DNA of 64,000 nucleotides from Bordetella parapertussis (GTDB lineage: Bacteria > Pseudomonadota > Gammaproteobacteria > Burkholderiales > Burkholderiaceae_A): contig CAMAXF010000007.1 of NCBI GenBank assembly GCA_945862305.1, positions 1-64,000 on the forward strand, written 5' to 3'. Below the pieces are notes generated by a model. It saw nothing but the letters and a program-made list of their open reading frames with translations, had not been told where the DNA came from and searched no databases. Below are positions 42,755 through 50,422 of this stretch, piece by piece; the stretch's first letter is position 1; each line of letters begins with the position of its first letter. Made by a program: the position numbers and the translations under genes.

Positions 42755-42774
42755 CATTCGGGCCCGTTTTTATT
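42741..42774 (+). terminator. Intrinsic terminator after tRNA-Ser
   Basis: AATAAAAATGGGCCC, a 4-base ATTC loop, then GGGCCCGTTTTTATT: a 15-bp stem with one T-G wobble and a T-tract. Its A-rich side is part of the direct repeat. Confidence 0.9.
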
Positions 42775-42845
42775 CTCGGAGATGTGTGGTTAATGAGAAC
42801 CCACCTGGGTTCGAAACGAGCCCGTGGCGAGTTCGATGGACGCTC

Positions 42846-42862
42846 ACTTTGCAAAGCAAAGT
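42846..42862. repeat. Perfect 7-bp inverted repeat downstream of cydB
   Basis: ACTTTGC, AAA, GCAAAGT. It lies 38 bp beyond the cydB stop on the minus strand and could form a hairpin. There is no T-tract, so a terminator role is uncertain. The surrounding 42775-42900 holds no gene that I can support. Confidence 0.6.
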
Positions 42863-42900
42863 TAGGCCGGAGCCAATCCCACCGTCATTGCGTCTCATGT

Positions 42901-43899
42901 TCAGCCGTACTTCAGCGCGGCCGCCTTGCCCCAAAACACGCGGTACATGAAGACCGTGTAAGCGATGATTACCGGCAGCGTGATGGCCACACCCACAAAA
43001 AGCACATTCAGCGACGCGGTGCTGATGGCAGCCTCCCACACCGTCATGCGGCCAATCACAATGTCGGGAAAGATGCTGTAGGCCAAGCCGAAGAAGGCCA
43101 ACACAAAAATAAGAACGGTATTGGCAATCACCAACCAGCCGTAACCCGCGTTCACTAGGTTCGGACGCATGAGCACCCAACGCATGGCAAAGAACGCCAG
43201 GGCGCACATGAGGGGGACTGGCAGCAGGGCAAATACCTGCGGCACACCAAACCATTTTTCCAATACGCTTTCCTTCACCAGCGGCGTGGCCGCTGATATG
43301 GCCAGCAAGGCACCTGCCATGGGCCAGAGTACGCGCTGAGCCCAGCGCACTGCTTTTTGCTGGAGATCGCCTTCGGTTTTCATGATCAACCAGCCCGCGC
43401 CCAGCAACACATAAGCGGCGGGCAATGTAATGGCGATGCCCAGGCTAAATGCCCAACCCAGAGATCCATTTGCAAAGCCGGTGACGTAGCTGCCCAGCAT
43501 CCACCCTTGCGACGCACTGGCCATGAGCGAGCCAGCGAAAAAGGCGCGGTTCCAGAACGACTTGTAGCGCAGTGGTGCCTTCACCCTGAAATCAAACGCT
43601 ACACCGCGCAGAATCAACCCGATCAGCATCACTGCCACCGGCAGGTAAAGCGCTTGCAGCACCAAGCCATGGGCCATCGGAAAGGCGGTCAACAACACGC
43701 CCACGCCCAGTACCAGCCAAGTCTCGTTGGCGTCCCAAAAGGGGCCGATGCTGGCGATCATGGTGTCCTTCTCAGCGTCGGTCGCTTGCAAGAGCAGCAA
43801 GCCAACACCCAGGTCATAACCGTCCAAAATTACATAAGCCAGCAGGGATAACCCCATCACCGCCAAGAAAAACAGTGGCAGAAATTCAGCCCAAGTCAT
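42901..43899 (-). CDS. cydB: Cytochrome bd-type quinol oxidase subunit II
   Basis: Second subunit of the bd oxidase that reduces O2 with electrons from quinol. The 332-aa protein has about eight to nine hydrophobic helices and starts MTWAEFLPLFFLAVMG with VILDGYDLGVG, the CydB/CioB signature. The C-terminal YRVFWGKAAALKYG is typical. It lies 55 bp downstream of cydA. The 42-codon frame after its stop does not resemble CydX. Likely the CIO-type because CydA has a short Q-loop. Confidence 0.94.
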   Translation of the reverse strand: MTWAEFLPLFFLAVMGLSLLAYVILDGYDLGVGLLLLQATDAEKDTMIASIGPFWDANETWLVLGVGVLLTAFPMAHGLVLQALYLPVAVMLIGLILRGVAFDFRVKAPLRYKSFWNRAFFAGSLMASASQGWMLGSYVTGFANGSLGWAFSLGIAITLPAAYVLLGAGWLIMKTEGDLQQKAVRWAQRVLWPMAGALLAISAATPLVKESVLEKWFGVPQVFALLPVPLMCALAFFAMRWVLMRPNLVNAGYGWLVIANTVLIFVLAFFGLAYSIFPDIVIGRMTVWEAAISTASLNVLFVGVAITLPVIIAYTVFMYRVFWGKAAALKYG

Positions 43900-43954
43900 G
43901 TTCGCCTTTCAAGTTCATTTCACTTTCAGGTGTCGAGCACCAGGTAGCGGTGCG

Positions 43955-45319
43955 TCACACCCCTGCTTTGCCCAACAAGGCACCCGTGGGCGCTTCACGT
44001 TTGTGTTCTTTGGGGTTCTCGGCCATGTACTTCAAGACGCCGACGTAAGTGACCAGCAGCAAGCCGTAGATCACCAGATAGGCCGTTAAGGTGAGCGCAA
44101 TGTATGGCGGCGGCAAAGTGGTGGCGGCTTCGCTGGTGCGCATGAAGCCTTGCACCAGGAAGGGTTGGCGGCCGATCTCGGTCACGTACCAGCCTGCCAG
44201 CGTGGCGATCCAGCCAGAAAACGCCATGCCCGACAGCACCCATAGCAGGGGCCTCGGCAGCACCACTTCCGATTGCCTGCGTTGGCGCCACAAGCGCCAA
44301 GCGGTGAAACCGGCGACCGACAGCATCAAAGAGCCCACGCCCACCATCACGCGAAATGCATAAAAGACTGGCGCCACGGGTGGGTGCGCACCCTCAAATT
44401 CGTTTATTCCTTTCACCTCGCCGTCCAACTCATGGGTCAAGATCAGGCTGGCGCCTTTGGGAATCTTGACTGCGTAGTGGGTGGTGCGTGCTTCGTGGTC
44501 CGGAATGCCAAACAGCGTCAGAGGTGCGCCGCGCTCGGTGTCCCAGATGCCCTCCATGGCAGCGACCTTGGCCGGCTGGTGCTCCAGTGTGTTGAGGCCG
44601 TGCATGTCTCCCACGAGGAATTGCATCGGCATCACGCACGTAGCGGTGAAAATGGCGGCACGCATGGCTTTGTGGGTGCCGCGCGTCGCGCTGCCTTTGA
44701 GCAGTTGCCAAGCACACAACCCAGCGATCAAAAACGATGCGGTCAGCGCTGAGGCAAGCAACTTGTGGGAAAACCGGTAGGGAAATGAGGGGTTGAAGAC
44801 CACCGCCAGCCAATCGGTGGGGATGAACTGACCGTTGACGATTTCGAAACCTGCCGGGGTGTGCATCCAGGAGTTCAGGCTCAGGATCCAGAAGGCCGAC
44901 ATGGTGGTACCAAACGCGACTAAAAAAGTGGCCACCAGGTGCACCCGCTCGCTCACCCTGCCTCGACCGAACAGCATGATGCCCAGGAAGCTGGCCTCTA
45001 GGAAGAACGCTGTTAGCACCTCATAGCCCAGCAGTGGTCCTGAAATATTGCCTGTGCGTTCCATGAAGCCTGGCCAATTGGTGCCGAACTGGAAGCTCAT
45101 CACAATGCCTGAGACCACCCCCAGCGCAAAGGTGAGCGCGAACACTTTGGTCCAGAAATAATAGGCCTCTTCCCAAGCCACATCCCGAGTGCGGGCGAAT
45201 CGCAGTCGGAAGAACAACAAGAACCAGCACAGCGCGATGGTGATGGTTGGGAATAGGATGTGGAAGCTGATGTTCGCAGCAAACTGGATACGAGAAAGGA
45301 TGAGTGCGTCGATGTCCAT
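43955..45319 (-). CDS. cydA: Cytochrome bd-type quinol oxidase subunit I
   Basis: Haem-bearing subunit of the high-affinity, proton-pump-free terminal oxidase. The 454-aa protein starts MDIDALILSRIQFAANISFH, where His20 matches the haem b595 axial ligand. WYVTEIGRQPF marks the Q-binding region, but the Q-loop is short, as in the cyanide-insensitive CioA group (E. coli CydA has 522 aa). MPMQFLVGDMHG and FYAFRVMVGVG are conserved. The gene follows the regulator gene by 18 bp and cydB after 55 bp; the three form an operon. Confidence 0.95.
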   Translation of the reverse strand: MDIDALILSRIQFAANISFHILFPTITIALCWFLLFFRLRFARTRDVAWEEAYYFWTKVFALTFALGVVSGIVMSFQFGTNWPGFMERTGNISGPLLGYEVLTAFFLEASFLGIMLFGRGRVSERVHLVATFLVAFGTTMSAFWILSLNSWMHTPAGFEIVNGQFIPTDWLAVVFNPSFPYRFSHKLLASALTASFLIAGLCAWQLLKGSATRGTHKAMRAAIFTATCVMPMQFLVGDMHGLNTLEHQPAKVAAMEGIWDTERGAPLTLFGIPDHEARTTHYAVKIPKGASLILTHELDGEVKGINEFEGAHPPVAPVFYAFRVMVGVGSLMLSVAGFTAWRLWRQRRQSEVVLPRPLLWVLSGMAFSGWIATLAGWYVTEIGRQPFLVQGFMRTSEAATTLPPPYIALTLTAYLVIYGLLLVTYVGVLKYMAENPKEHKREAPTGALLGKAGV

Positions 45320-45337
45320 GATGGCTTTCTTATAAAT

Positions 45338-45934
45338 TCACAGGGTTTGACTTTTGGGGCCAGCGCTCGTTGCTTTGGGAAATCGACCGGTCAGACGATC
45401 TTTGAATTCGAGCACTTTGGTCACCGTGGCGCCCATGCCCATGAGCTGCATGGCGGTCTCGGGCGCGAGCTTTTGCACGTCGTCAAACCAGGTCATGAGG
45501 CGATCAATCAGGTCGTGCATTTCGCGCATCCGCTGCTGGGCATGTCGCTCTGCGTCGGTGGTGGGCGTCTCGAGCAAGGCGGCTCGCAGCATGGACAGCG
45601 TGGGCTCAATTTCGCGGCGGCGGCGTTCTTCGGCCAGCACCCGAAAAATTTCCCACACATCCGCCGGTGTCTCAAAGTACTCCCTCCGGTCTCCCGCTTG
45701 GTGACGTAAACGCACCAGGTGCCAGGCCTGCAACTCTTTGAGGCCCATGCTGACATTGGAGCGCGAGAATGCTAACGCTTCGGCAATCTCATCGGCATTC
45801 AGAGCCTGCGGCGACACATAGAGCAGCGCGTATATTTGACCCACCGTGCGGTTGATGCCCCACTTGCTGCCCATTTCACCGAAATGGGCGATGAACTCGC
45901 GATTCAAGGACGGAATTTGATCTGGGTTAGGCAT
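45338..45934 (-). CDS. GbsR/MarR-family transcriptional regulator
   Basis: A 198-aa winged-helix regulator. The DNA-binding part is seen as GQIYALLYVSPQALNADEIAEAL followed by SRSNVSMGLKELQAWHLV and the wing HQAGDRREYFET, a GbsR-like pattern. A C-terminal helical region mediates dimerization. It is the first gene of the cyd operon, so regulation of cydAB, perhaps in response to a small molecule, is inferred. Palindromes upstream at 45964-45987 could be its operator. Confidence 0.88.
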   Translation of the reverse strand: MPNPDQIPSLNREFIAHFGEMGSKWGINRTVGQIYALLYVSPQALNADEIAEALAFSRSNVSMGLKELQAWHLVRLRHQAGDRREYFETPADVWEIFRVLAEERRRREIEPTLSMLRAALLETPTTDAERHAQQRMREMHDLIDRLMTWFDDVQKLAPETAMQLMGMGATVTKVLEFKDRLTGRFPKATSAGPKSQTL

Positions 45935-45963
45935 GGCCCCATTTTAACCAAAAAATTCTTAAT

Positions 45964-45987
45964 TTTCAGAAATAACTGAAATATCAG
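45964..45987. promoter_or_regulatory. Overlapping inverted repeats upstream of the cyd regulator
   Basis: TTTCAG, six bases, CTGAAA (45964-45981) overlaps CTGA-AATA-TCAG (45976-45987), in an AT-rich stretch 30-53 bp upstream of the regulator start. They fit an autoregulatory operator, but no protein-DNA evidence is available. Confidence 0.45.
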
Positions 45988-46049
45988 GAAGTGTCTGATT
46001 TGTTTGCCCAGCAAAAGTGCAGGCGGTTTACAGAGAGGTGCGTTCTGCC

Positions 46050-46070
46050 CCGCCAAAATAAAAATGGGCC
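46050..46070. repeat. Right 21-bp direct repeat
   Basis: Exact second copy of the repeat at 42734-42754. It ends 1 bp before the stop codon of the TlpA-like gene, so the right boundary of the cyd block coincides with the end of the copper operon. The hairpin partner arm present after the left copy is absent here. Confidence 0.95.
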
Positions 46071-46071
46071 T

Positions 46072-46608
46072 TTAAAGGAAGCGAACGAGGTCCTCGATGT
46101 CGTCGGGGAACATCTCCCGCAGCTCAATGGCCCTGACCACTGAACCACGATCCAGGACGAACAGCTGGGGCAGACCCCGACGGGCCTTGTAGGTCGACAT
46201 CCAGACGGGGTTCGCCATGGCCACGTCGAAGGCGTAGCCGTTCTTCTTCATATAGGCCAGTACATCGTCGCGCGACTTGTCCGTGCTGACCGCAATGACC
46301 TCAAGCCCGCGGTGCCGATGTTTCAAATAGAAGGCATTGAGCAGAGGATTCTGTTTCGCACAGAAGGGGCAGCGGGTGTGCCAGATCTCAATGATGACGA
46401 CCTTGCCGACAGCCTCCGACTGCTTCCAGACACGTCCATCCATGAGTTGGATGTCGGGCAGTACCGTCGCTTTTCCGATCTCAAGCGGTATGGGCGGTGG
46501 CGCATTCGGAGACGAAGGCTGGGCGAGCACCGGCGCCGAAGCCAGGCCCAATGCAATGAAAAGGAGGGGGAGGAGTTGGGATGCCATGCGTGAACGCGAC
46601 GGTATCAC
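46072..46608 (-). CDS. TlpA-like periplasmic thioredoxin
   Basis: A 178-aa exported thiol-disulfide protein: hydrophobic signal (LLPLLFIALGLASAPVLAQ), then a thioredoxin-like core with WHTRCPFCAKQNP, giving the redox pair Cys80-Cys83. Unlike classical CxxC with Gly-Pro, the dipeptide is Pro-Phe. In copper loci such proteins can reduce metal-binding cysteines or load copper. The GTG start overlaps the CusF-like stop (GTGA); an ATG 21 bases inside is an alternative start. It is the last gene of the seven-gene operon. Confidence 0.85.
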   Translation of the reverse strand: MIPSRSRMASQLLPLLFIALGLASAPVLAQPSSPNAPPPIPLEIGKATVLPDIQLMDGRVWKQSEAVGKVVIIEIWHTRCPFCAKQNPLLNAFYLKHRHRGLEVIAVSTDKSRDDVLAYMKKNGYAFDVAMANPVWMSTYKARRGLPQLFVLDRGSVVRAIELREMFPDDIEDLVRFL

Positions 46609-46895
46609 TTCCTGCGGATGGCTGTGACCATGTTTCTCTTCCCTTCCACCGCTGCCTGGAATTCAATCTGATCGGTCACCTGCAGGCCATTGAGGAGGGC
46701 GGCATCCGAGACATAGAAGACCATGGTCATCGGCGGCATGTCCAAGGATGGGATCTCCCCATGTTTGATGGTGAGCCGCTTGTTCTCCGGGTCGAGCCGA
46801 CGAATCTCTCCGGTGGCCCATTCCGCGATGGCCGAGGAACAGACGCCAGCCAGCAGCAGACTGGTCATGGCCTTTGCAAGGGTCTTCACGATCAA
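46605..46895 (-). CDS. CusF-like periplasmic copper-binding protein
   Basis: A 96-aa protein with a signal peptide (TSLLLAGVCSSAIA) and a small OB-fold CusF domain. Ligand candidates are His45, Met56 and Met58 (MPPMTMVF). At the position of the E. coli copper-capping Trp44 there is Met53, a change seen in some homologues that alters the cation-pi contact. It overlaps the DUF411 gene by 4 bp and the TlpA gene by 4 bp. A role as Cu(I)/Ag(I) chaperone is inferred. Confidence 0.88.
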   Translation of the reverse strand: MIVKTLAKAMTSLLLAGVCSSAIAEWATGEIRRLDPENKRLTIKHGEIPSLDMPPMTMVFYVSDAALLNGLQVTDQIEFQAAVEGKRNMVTAIRRK

Positions 46896-47386
46896 GCTCC
46901 TTTCTTGGGTCGGTAGGCGGCAAAGACGGTTGCCCGCCCGGCGCCTCTGACAAGCAGCACGTCATACGGGTCGACCTGGCCGCCGTATTCTGGTCCGTCC
47001 ATGCCGGGTGACCCAATTGGCATCTCTGGAACAGACAGCCCAATGGCCTTGGGCCGCTCCTTCAGAAGGCGATGAATCTCTCTGGCGGGCACATGCCCCT
47101 CGATCACATAGCCGTTGACGAGGGCTGTGTGGCAGGAGGCGTACTCCTTGGGCATGCCAACCTCAATGCGCTTTGCATTGTTCCCCACGTCGTAGCCTTT
47201 CACCCCAAAGCCATTGACCTCCAGGTGCTTCATCCACTCCGCGCAGCAGCCACAGGTGGGCGACTTCCAGACCTCGACCAGCGGCTTGTTGAATCGGGCG
47301 AGGCCCGCGGCCGGCATTGCCGTGGCACCCAGGCAGGCCAGGCCCAGGGCTGTGACCAGTCGGCGTCTTTCCAGTTGGCTGCTCAT
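46892..47386 (-). CDS. DUF411 metal-binding protein
   Basis: A 164-aa protein of the DUF411 family, found beside copper genes. It starts SSQLERRRLVTALGLACLG, which may be a twin-Arg-like signal, then VEVWKSPTCGCCAEWMKHLE with Cys45, Cys47 and Cys48, and later EYASCHTALV. The cysteines suit copper or metal binding. The start overlaps the cupredoxin stop and the end overlaps the CusF gene, both by 4 bp. The precise biochemical role is unknown. Confidence 0.9.
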   Translation of the reverse strand: MSSQLERRRLVTALGLACLGATAMPAAGLARFNKPLVEVWKSPTCGCCAEWMKHLEVNGFGVKGYDVGNNAKRIEVGMPKEYASCHTALVNGYVIEGHVPAREIHRLLKERPKAIGLSVPEMPIGSPGMDGPEYGGQVDPYDVLLVRGAGRATVFAAYRPKKGA

Positions 47387-47901
47387 CGGCTCACCCGAAT
47401 CTTTCCGCGCATGCCTGCATCGTAATGCCCTGCCACGAGGCAGGCAAAGTCGAATTCACCCTCGCGGTTGAAGTGCCAGACCATCGTGCCTTTCTCTCCC
47501 GGGCCGACGTGCGCCATATAGGCCTCGTCGTGTTCCATGTTCGGATGCTTCTTCATCATCTCAGCATGGGCATCAAGCTCCTTTTGCGTACCGATGACCA
47601 TTTCGTGCATCACCTTGCCGTTGTTGCTCACTTCAAAGCGAATGGTCTCGCTCTTTTTGATTTGGATGAGCTCTGGTGCGAATCGCATCGCATCGCTCAT
47701 GTCGACCTTGATCACCCGGCTCACCTTGGCCGGGTCACCCGCAATCCCCCAGGCCGTCTGCTCGGCCGGTGCAACTTGAGCAGATGACCTCGCCGGTGAA
47801 CCATGGTGGGCGTTGCCGTGTGCAAAGGCCTTGGGGGAGACACTTGCAAGCAGCGCGCCGGATGTCAGGGTGAGCGTCAAAATGGTGTTGATTTTTTTCA
47901 T
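47383..47901 (-). CDS. Periplasmic cupredoxin
   Basis: A 172-aa exported blue-copper-type protein. The signal is LTLTLTSGALLASVSPKAFA and a His-rich segment (HGNAHHG) follows. Type 1 copper ligands in order: His99 (VMHEM), Cys154 (DFACLVAGHY), His159 and Met164. A Met/His-rich insertion lies between (HAEMMKKHPNMEHDEAYM). It is 24 bp downstream of the multicopper oxidase gene, so electron transfer between the two is plausible. Confidence 0.9.
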   Translation of the reverse strand: MKKINTILTLTLTSGALLASVSPKAFAHGNAHHGSPARSSAQVAPAEQTAWGIAGDPAKVSRVIKVDMSDAMRFAPELIQIKKSETIRFEVSNNGKVMHEMVIGTQKELDAHAEMMKKHPNMEHDEAYMAHVGPGEKGTMVWHFNREGEFDFACLVAGHYDAGMRGKIRVSR

Positions 47902-47925
47902 GTGGATGTCCTTTGTGTTGGTTGC

Positions 47926-49353
47926 CTAGTGCTGGTGGCCATGGGCACTGGCGGATTTACCCGGCTTCTGAACCTTGACCTCGATCTCTTGGGTGTCCCG
48001 CCGGGGCATGGCGCCCTGGCCTGCATGGCCGGAGCGGGCTGGAGTTGCGAGGGGGCTGCCCTTCCACTCGAAGGCCTGGGTCCCGGGCGGCTGCTTGTAC
48101 CAACCTGGGTTGCTGTAGTCGCCGGGCTTCTGGTCTCGTCGAACCTTGACGACGCTGAACATGCCCCCCATCTCCACCGAGCCGTACGGCCCCTCACCAG
48201 TCATCATGGGTGCTGTGTTCTCGGGCAGTGGCATCTCCATCTCGGCCATGTCGGCCATTCCCCGCTCACCCATCACCATGTAATCCGGAATGAGTCGCCC
48301 GATGCGCTTGGCCAGCCCTGTGTGATCCACACCAATCAGTGTGGGCACGTCGTGGCCCATGGCGTTCATGGTGTGGTGTGACTTGTGGCAATGAAAGGCC
48401 CAGTCTCCCTCCTCGTTTGCAATGAACTCGATCTGTCGCATCTGGCCCACTGCAACGTCTGTGGTGACCTCTGGGCTGCGCATGGCCTTTGGTCGGGGCC
48501 CTCCATCGGTGCCTGTGATCTCAAACTCATGGCCGTGCAGGTGGATGGGGTGATTGGTCATGGTGAGGTTGCCAAACCGGATCCGAACGCGGTCATTGAG
48601 CCGAACATGAAGTGAGTCGATGCCCGGGAAGACTCGGCTGTTCCAAGACCAGATATTGAAGTCCAGCATGGTCATGATCTTGGGCGTGTAGCTGCCCGGG
48701 TCGATGTCGTAGGCATTGAGCAGGAAGCAGAAGTCTCGGTCCACGTTCTCGATGAGGGGATGCTTGGTCTTCGGATGTGTCACCCAGAAGCCCATCATTC
48801 CCATGGCCATCTGGGTCATCTCATCGGCATGGGGGTGATACATGAAGGTGCCCGGCCGTCTGGCGGTGAACTCGTAGACAAAGGTCTTGCCTGCAGGAAT
48901 GCCCGGCTGGTTCAGGCCGGTGACGCCATCCATGCCGTTGGGAAGGCGCTGCCCATGCCAGTGAATGGAGGTGTGTTCGGGAAGGCGATTGGTCACGAAG
49001 ATCCGCACCTTGTCACCCTCGACCACCTCAATGGTGGGGCCAGGGGATTGTCCGTTGTAGCCCCACAGGTGAGCCTTGAAGCCAGGCGCCATCTCCCGAA
49101 CCACCGGCTCGGCCACCAGGTGGAACTCCTTGACGCCGTTGTTCATGCGCCAGGGGAGCGTCCATCCGTTGAGGGTGACCACCGGGTTATAGGGCCGCCC
49201 TGAATTGGGCACCAGGGGTGCCTGTGTCTGTGGGCTGGTTTGCAACACTGGTTCGGGCAAGGCGGCCATCGCCACCCGGCTCACTGCGGTGGCTGCGAGC
49301 GTGGCAGAGGCGGCCGCGCCGGTGAGCAGTGCACGTCGTCTTGTCATTTCCAT
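47926..49353 (-). CDS. Multicopper oxidase with Tat signal and Met-rich loop
   Basis: A 475-aa three-domain multicopper oxidase. The ATG at 49353 has AGGAGAG upstream and gives METRRR-type Tat signal MEMTRRRALLTGAAAS. Copper sites are all present: HWHG (His131 and His133), MYHPHADEM, HPIHLHGHE, and HCHKSHHTMNAMGH. A Met-rich stretch near the C-terminus (MADMAEMEMPLP, MMTGEGPYG, MGGMF) suits Cu(I) oxidation, as in CueO. The end is His-rich (HGHQH). It overlaps the TolC-like 3' end by 10 bp. Cuprous oxidase activity is inferred. Confidence 0.92.
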   Translation of the reverse strand: MEMTRRRALLTGAAASATLAATAVSRVAMAALPEPVLQTSPQTQAPLVPNSGRPYNPVVTLNGWTLPWRMNNGVKEFHLVAEPVVREMAPGFKAHLWGYNGQSPGPTIEVVEGDKVRIFVTNRLPEHTSIHWHGQRLPNGMDGVTGLNQPGIPAGKTFVYEFTARRPGTFMYHPHADEMTQMAMGMMGFWVTHPKTKHPLIENVDRDFCFLLNAYDIDPGSYTPKIMTMLDFNIWSWNSRVFPGIDSLHVRLNDRVRIRFGNLTMTNHPIHLHGHEFEITGTDGGPRPKAMRSPEVTTDVAVGQMRQIEFIANEEGDWAFHCHKSHHTMNAMGHDVPTLIGVDHTGLAKRIGRLIPDYMVMGERGMADMAEMEMPLPENTAPMMTGEGPYGSVEMGGMFSVVKVRRDQKPGDYSNPGWYKQPPGTQAFEWKGSPLATPARSGHAGQGAMPRRDTQEIEVKVQKPGKSASAHGHQH

Positions 49354-50354
49354 GCGTCTCTCCTGGTCTGTGCGAGTTGCTCTCGCAGCGCGAAGATCTT
49401 GGGGGTGAGGGCGTGTTCGGCCTGCCAATAAGAGGAGAGCGCCCGAAGGTAGCCTTCGACCGCTTCGGTCTGGTGCTTGGCATCCTTGAGCAGTTCGAAT
49501 ACGCCGATGATCATGCCGTTGTAATGCAGCAGGTGCTCCTCAGAGATGCGTTTTTGCAAAGGCAGAATCTCCTGGCGGTGATGCTGAACCTGGGAGAAGG
49601 CTTCGTCGCGAACGAGCATTGATTCCCACACAGCAGATTGCAATGCGATGGTCTCGGGGTGGCTGACCTGCACCCGCAGGAGGGCTGCATCTGTGGGCGA
49701 GGGAAGGGCTGGTTGCGGTGGCGCATCGGGCAGCCGGCTTGGGAGCGTGAAGCCTGTTGCTTGAGCATCGAGTTGAAGGCGTCGAATCAGGGCCTCCCGT
49801 GCGGCACCAGCTGCCACCCGCACCTCCGAGAGCGACTTCTGTGTCTGAGCAGCAGACAATTGCTCCTCCGCCTGATGCAGCAGATTGAGGTTTCCAACCT
49901 TGCGCATGCGCGTGGCCAGCTCTGCAGCAACAGAGGCCACTTCGGCCACCTGCTGCCGGTGGGCAACGCGCTCCTGGGCGGCCACAGCCGCGTGGTAGAG
50001 CCCACTCACCTGGGCGATGAGTCGGGCCTCACGGCTAAGTGCCGACCGGTCTTGATCACGAAGCGCAAGGTAGTCGGCTGGGTTGCGCGAGATGCTCGCA
50101 AGGGATTGCTCAAGGCCGGGATCCAGTGCGAGTGCACGTGAAATCGCCATCTGCAGCGAGAGCAGGTTCTTGGGTGAAGAACTGTCAGTGGCTGGCTTGG
50201 CCGCATCCGCCGCAATCTCCCGGGCATAGGCCTTCCAGCCGCCAGCCTGATCAACTCGTTCATTTGCCTGGCGCCAATCCTCCACGGGATCGGCCAAGGC
50301 AACCCGACCAGACCCAAGCAGGGCGAACAACATCCATACAAGCAAGTGTTTCAT
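49344..50354 (-). CDS. Short TolC-family-like protein
   Basis: A 336-aa exported protein (LLVWMLFALLGSGRVALA) rich in long helices: two coil pairs at about residues 108-170 and 240-330. The motif LPLQKRISEEHLLHYNGMIIGVFELL recurs in TolC-type proteins of copper clusters. TolC proteins usually have 420-490 aa with two beta-barrel segments; here these are reduced, so channel formation is uncertain. The ATG at 50354 has AGGAG at good spacing. No RND or ABC partner is encoded in the window. Confidence 0.78.
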   Translation of the reverse strand: MKHLLVWMLFALLGSGRVALADPVEDWRQANERVDQAGGWKAYAREIAADAAKPATDSSSPKNLLSLQMAISRALALDPGLEQSLASISRNPADYLALRDQDRSALSREARLIAQVSGLYHAAVAAQERVAHRQQVAEVASVAAELATRMRKVGNLNLLHQAEEQLSAAQTQKSLSEVRVAAGAAREALIRRLQLDAQATGFTLPSRLPDAPPQPALPSPTDAALLRVQVSHPETIALQSAVWESMLVRDEAFSQVQHHRQEILPLQKRISEEHLLHYNGMIIGVFELLKDAKHQTEAVEGYLRALSSYWQAEHALTPKIFALREQLAQTRRDAWK

Positions 50355-50422
50355 GGTCACTCCTCAAGACATCAGAGAACTGCTCCCCGTGAGGGGCACG
50401 GGGAGCCCTATGAGGTTGTCTT

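Larger units (their letters stand above)
42755..46070. mobile_element. Candidate genomic island (cydAB cassette) between 21-bp direct repeats
   Basis: The block holds cydB, cydA and a GbsR/MarR-type regulator on the minus strand and is bounded by exact 21-bp direct repeats, the left of which includes the 3' end of tRNA-Ser. That is the usual footprint of tRNA-targeted integration. Its base composition looks lower in GC, and its codon choices differ from the neighbours. No integrase or transposase gene lies within it, so it may be a remnant or an element moved in trans. An independent duplication is the alternative. Confidence 0.55.

Noticed and set aside
42775..42900. 42-codon frame after cydB as CydX
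   Set aside because: It lacks the short membrane helix and W-Y start of CydX proteins; it looks like random sequence.
42740..46071. Integrase or transposase for the cyd block
   Set aside because: All three genes in the block are accounted for, and no tyrosine or serine recombinase motif was found there or in the flanking 15 kb.
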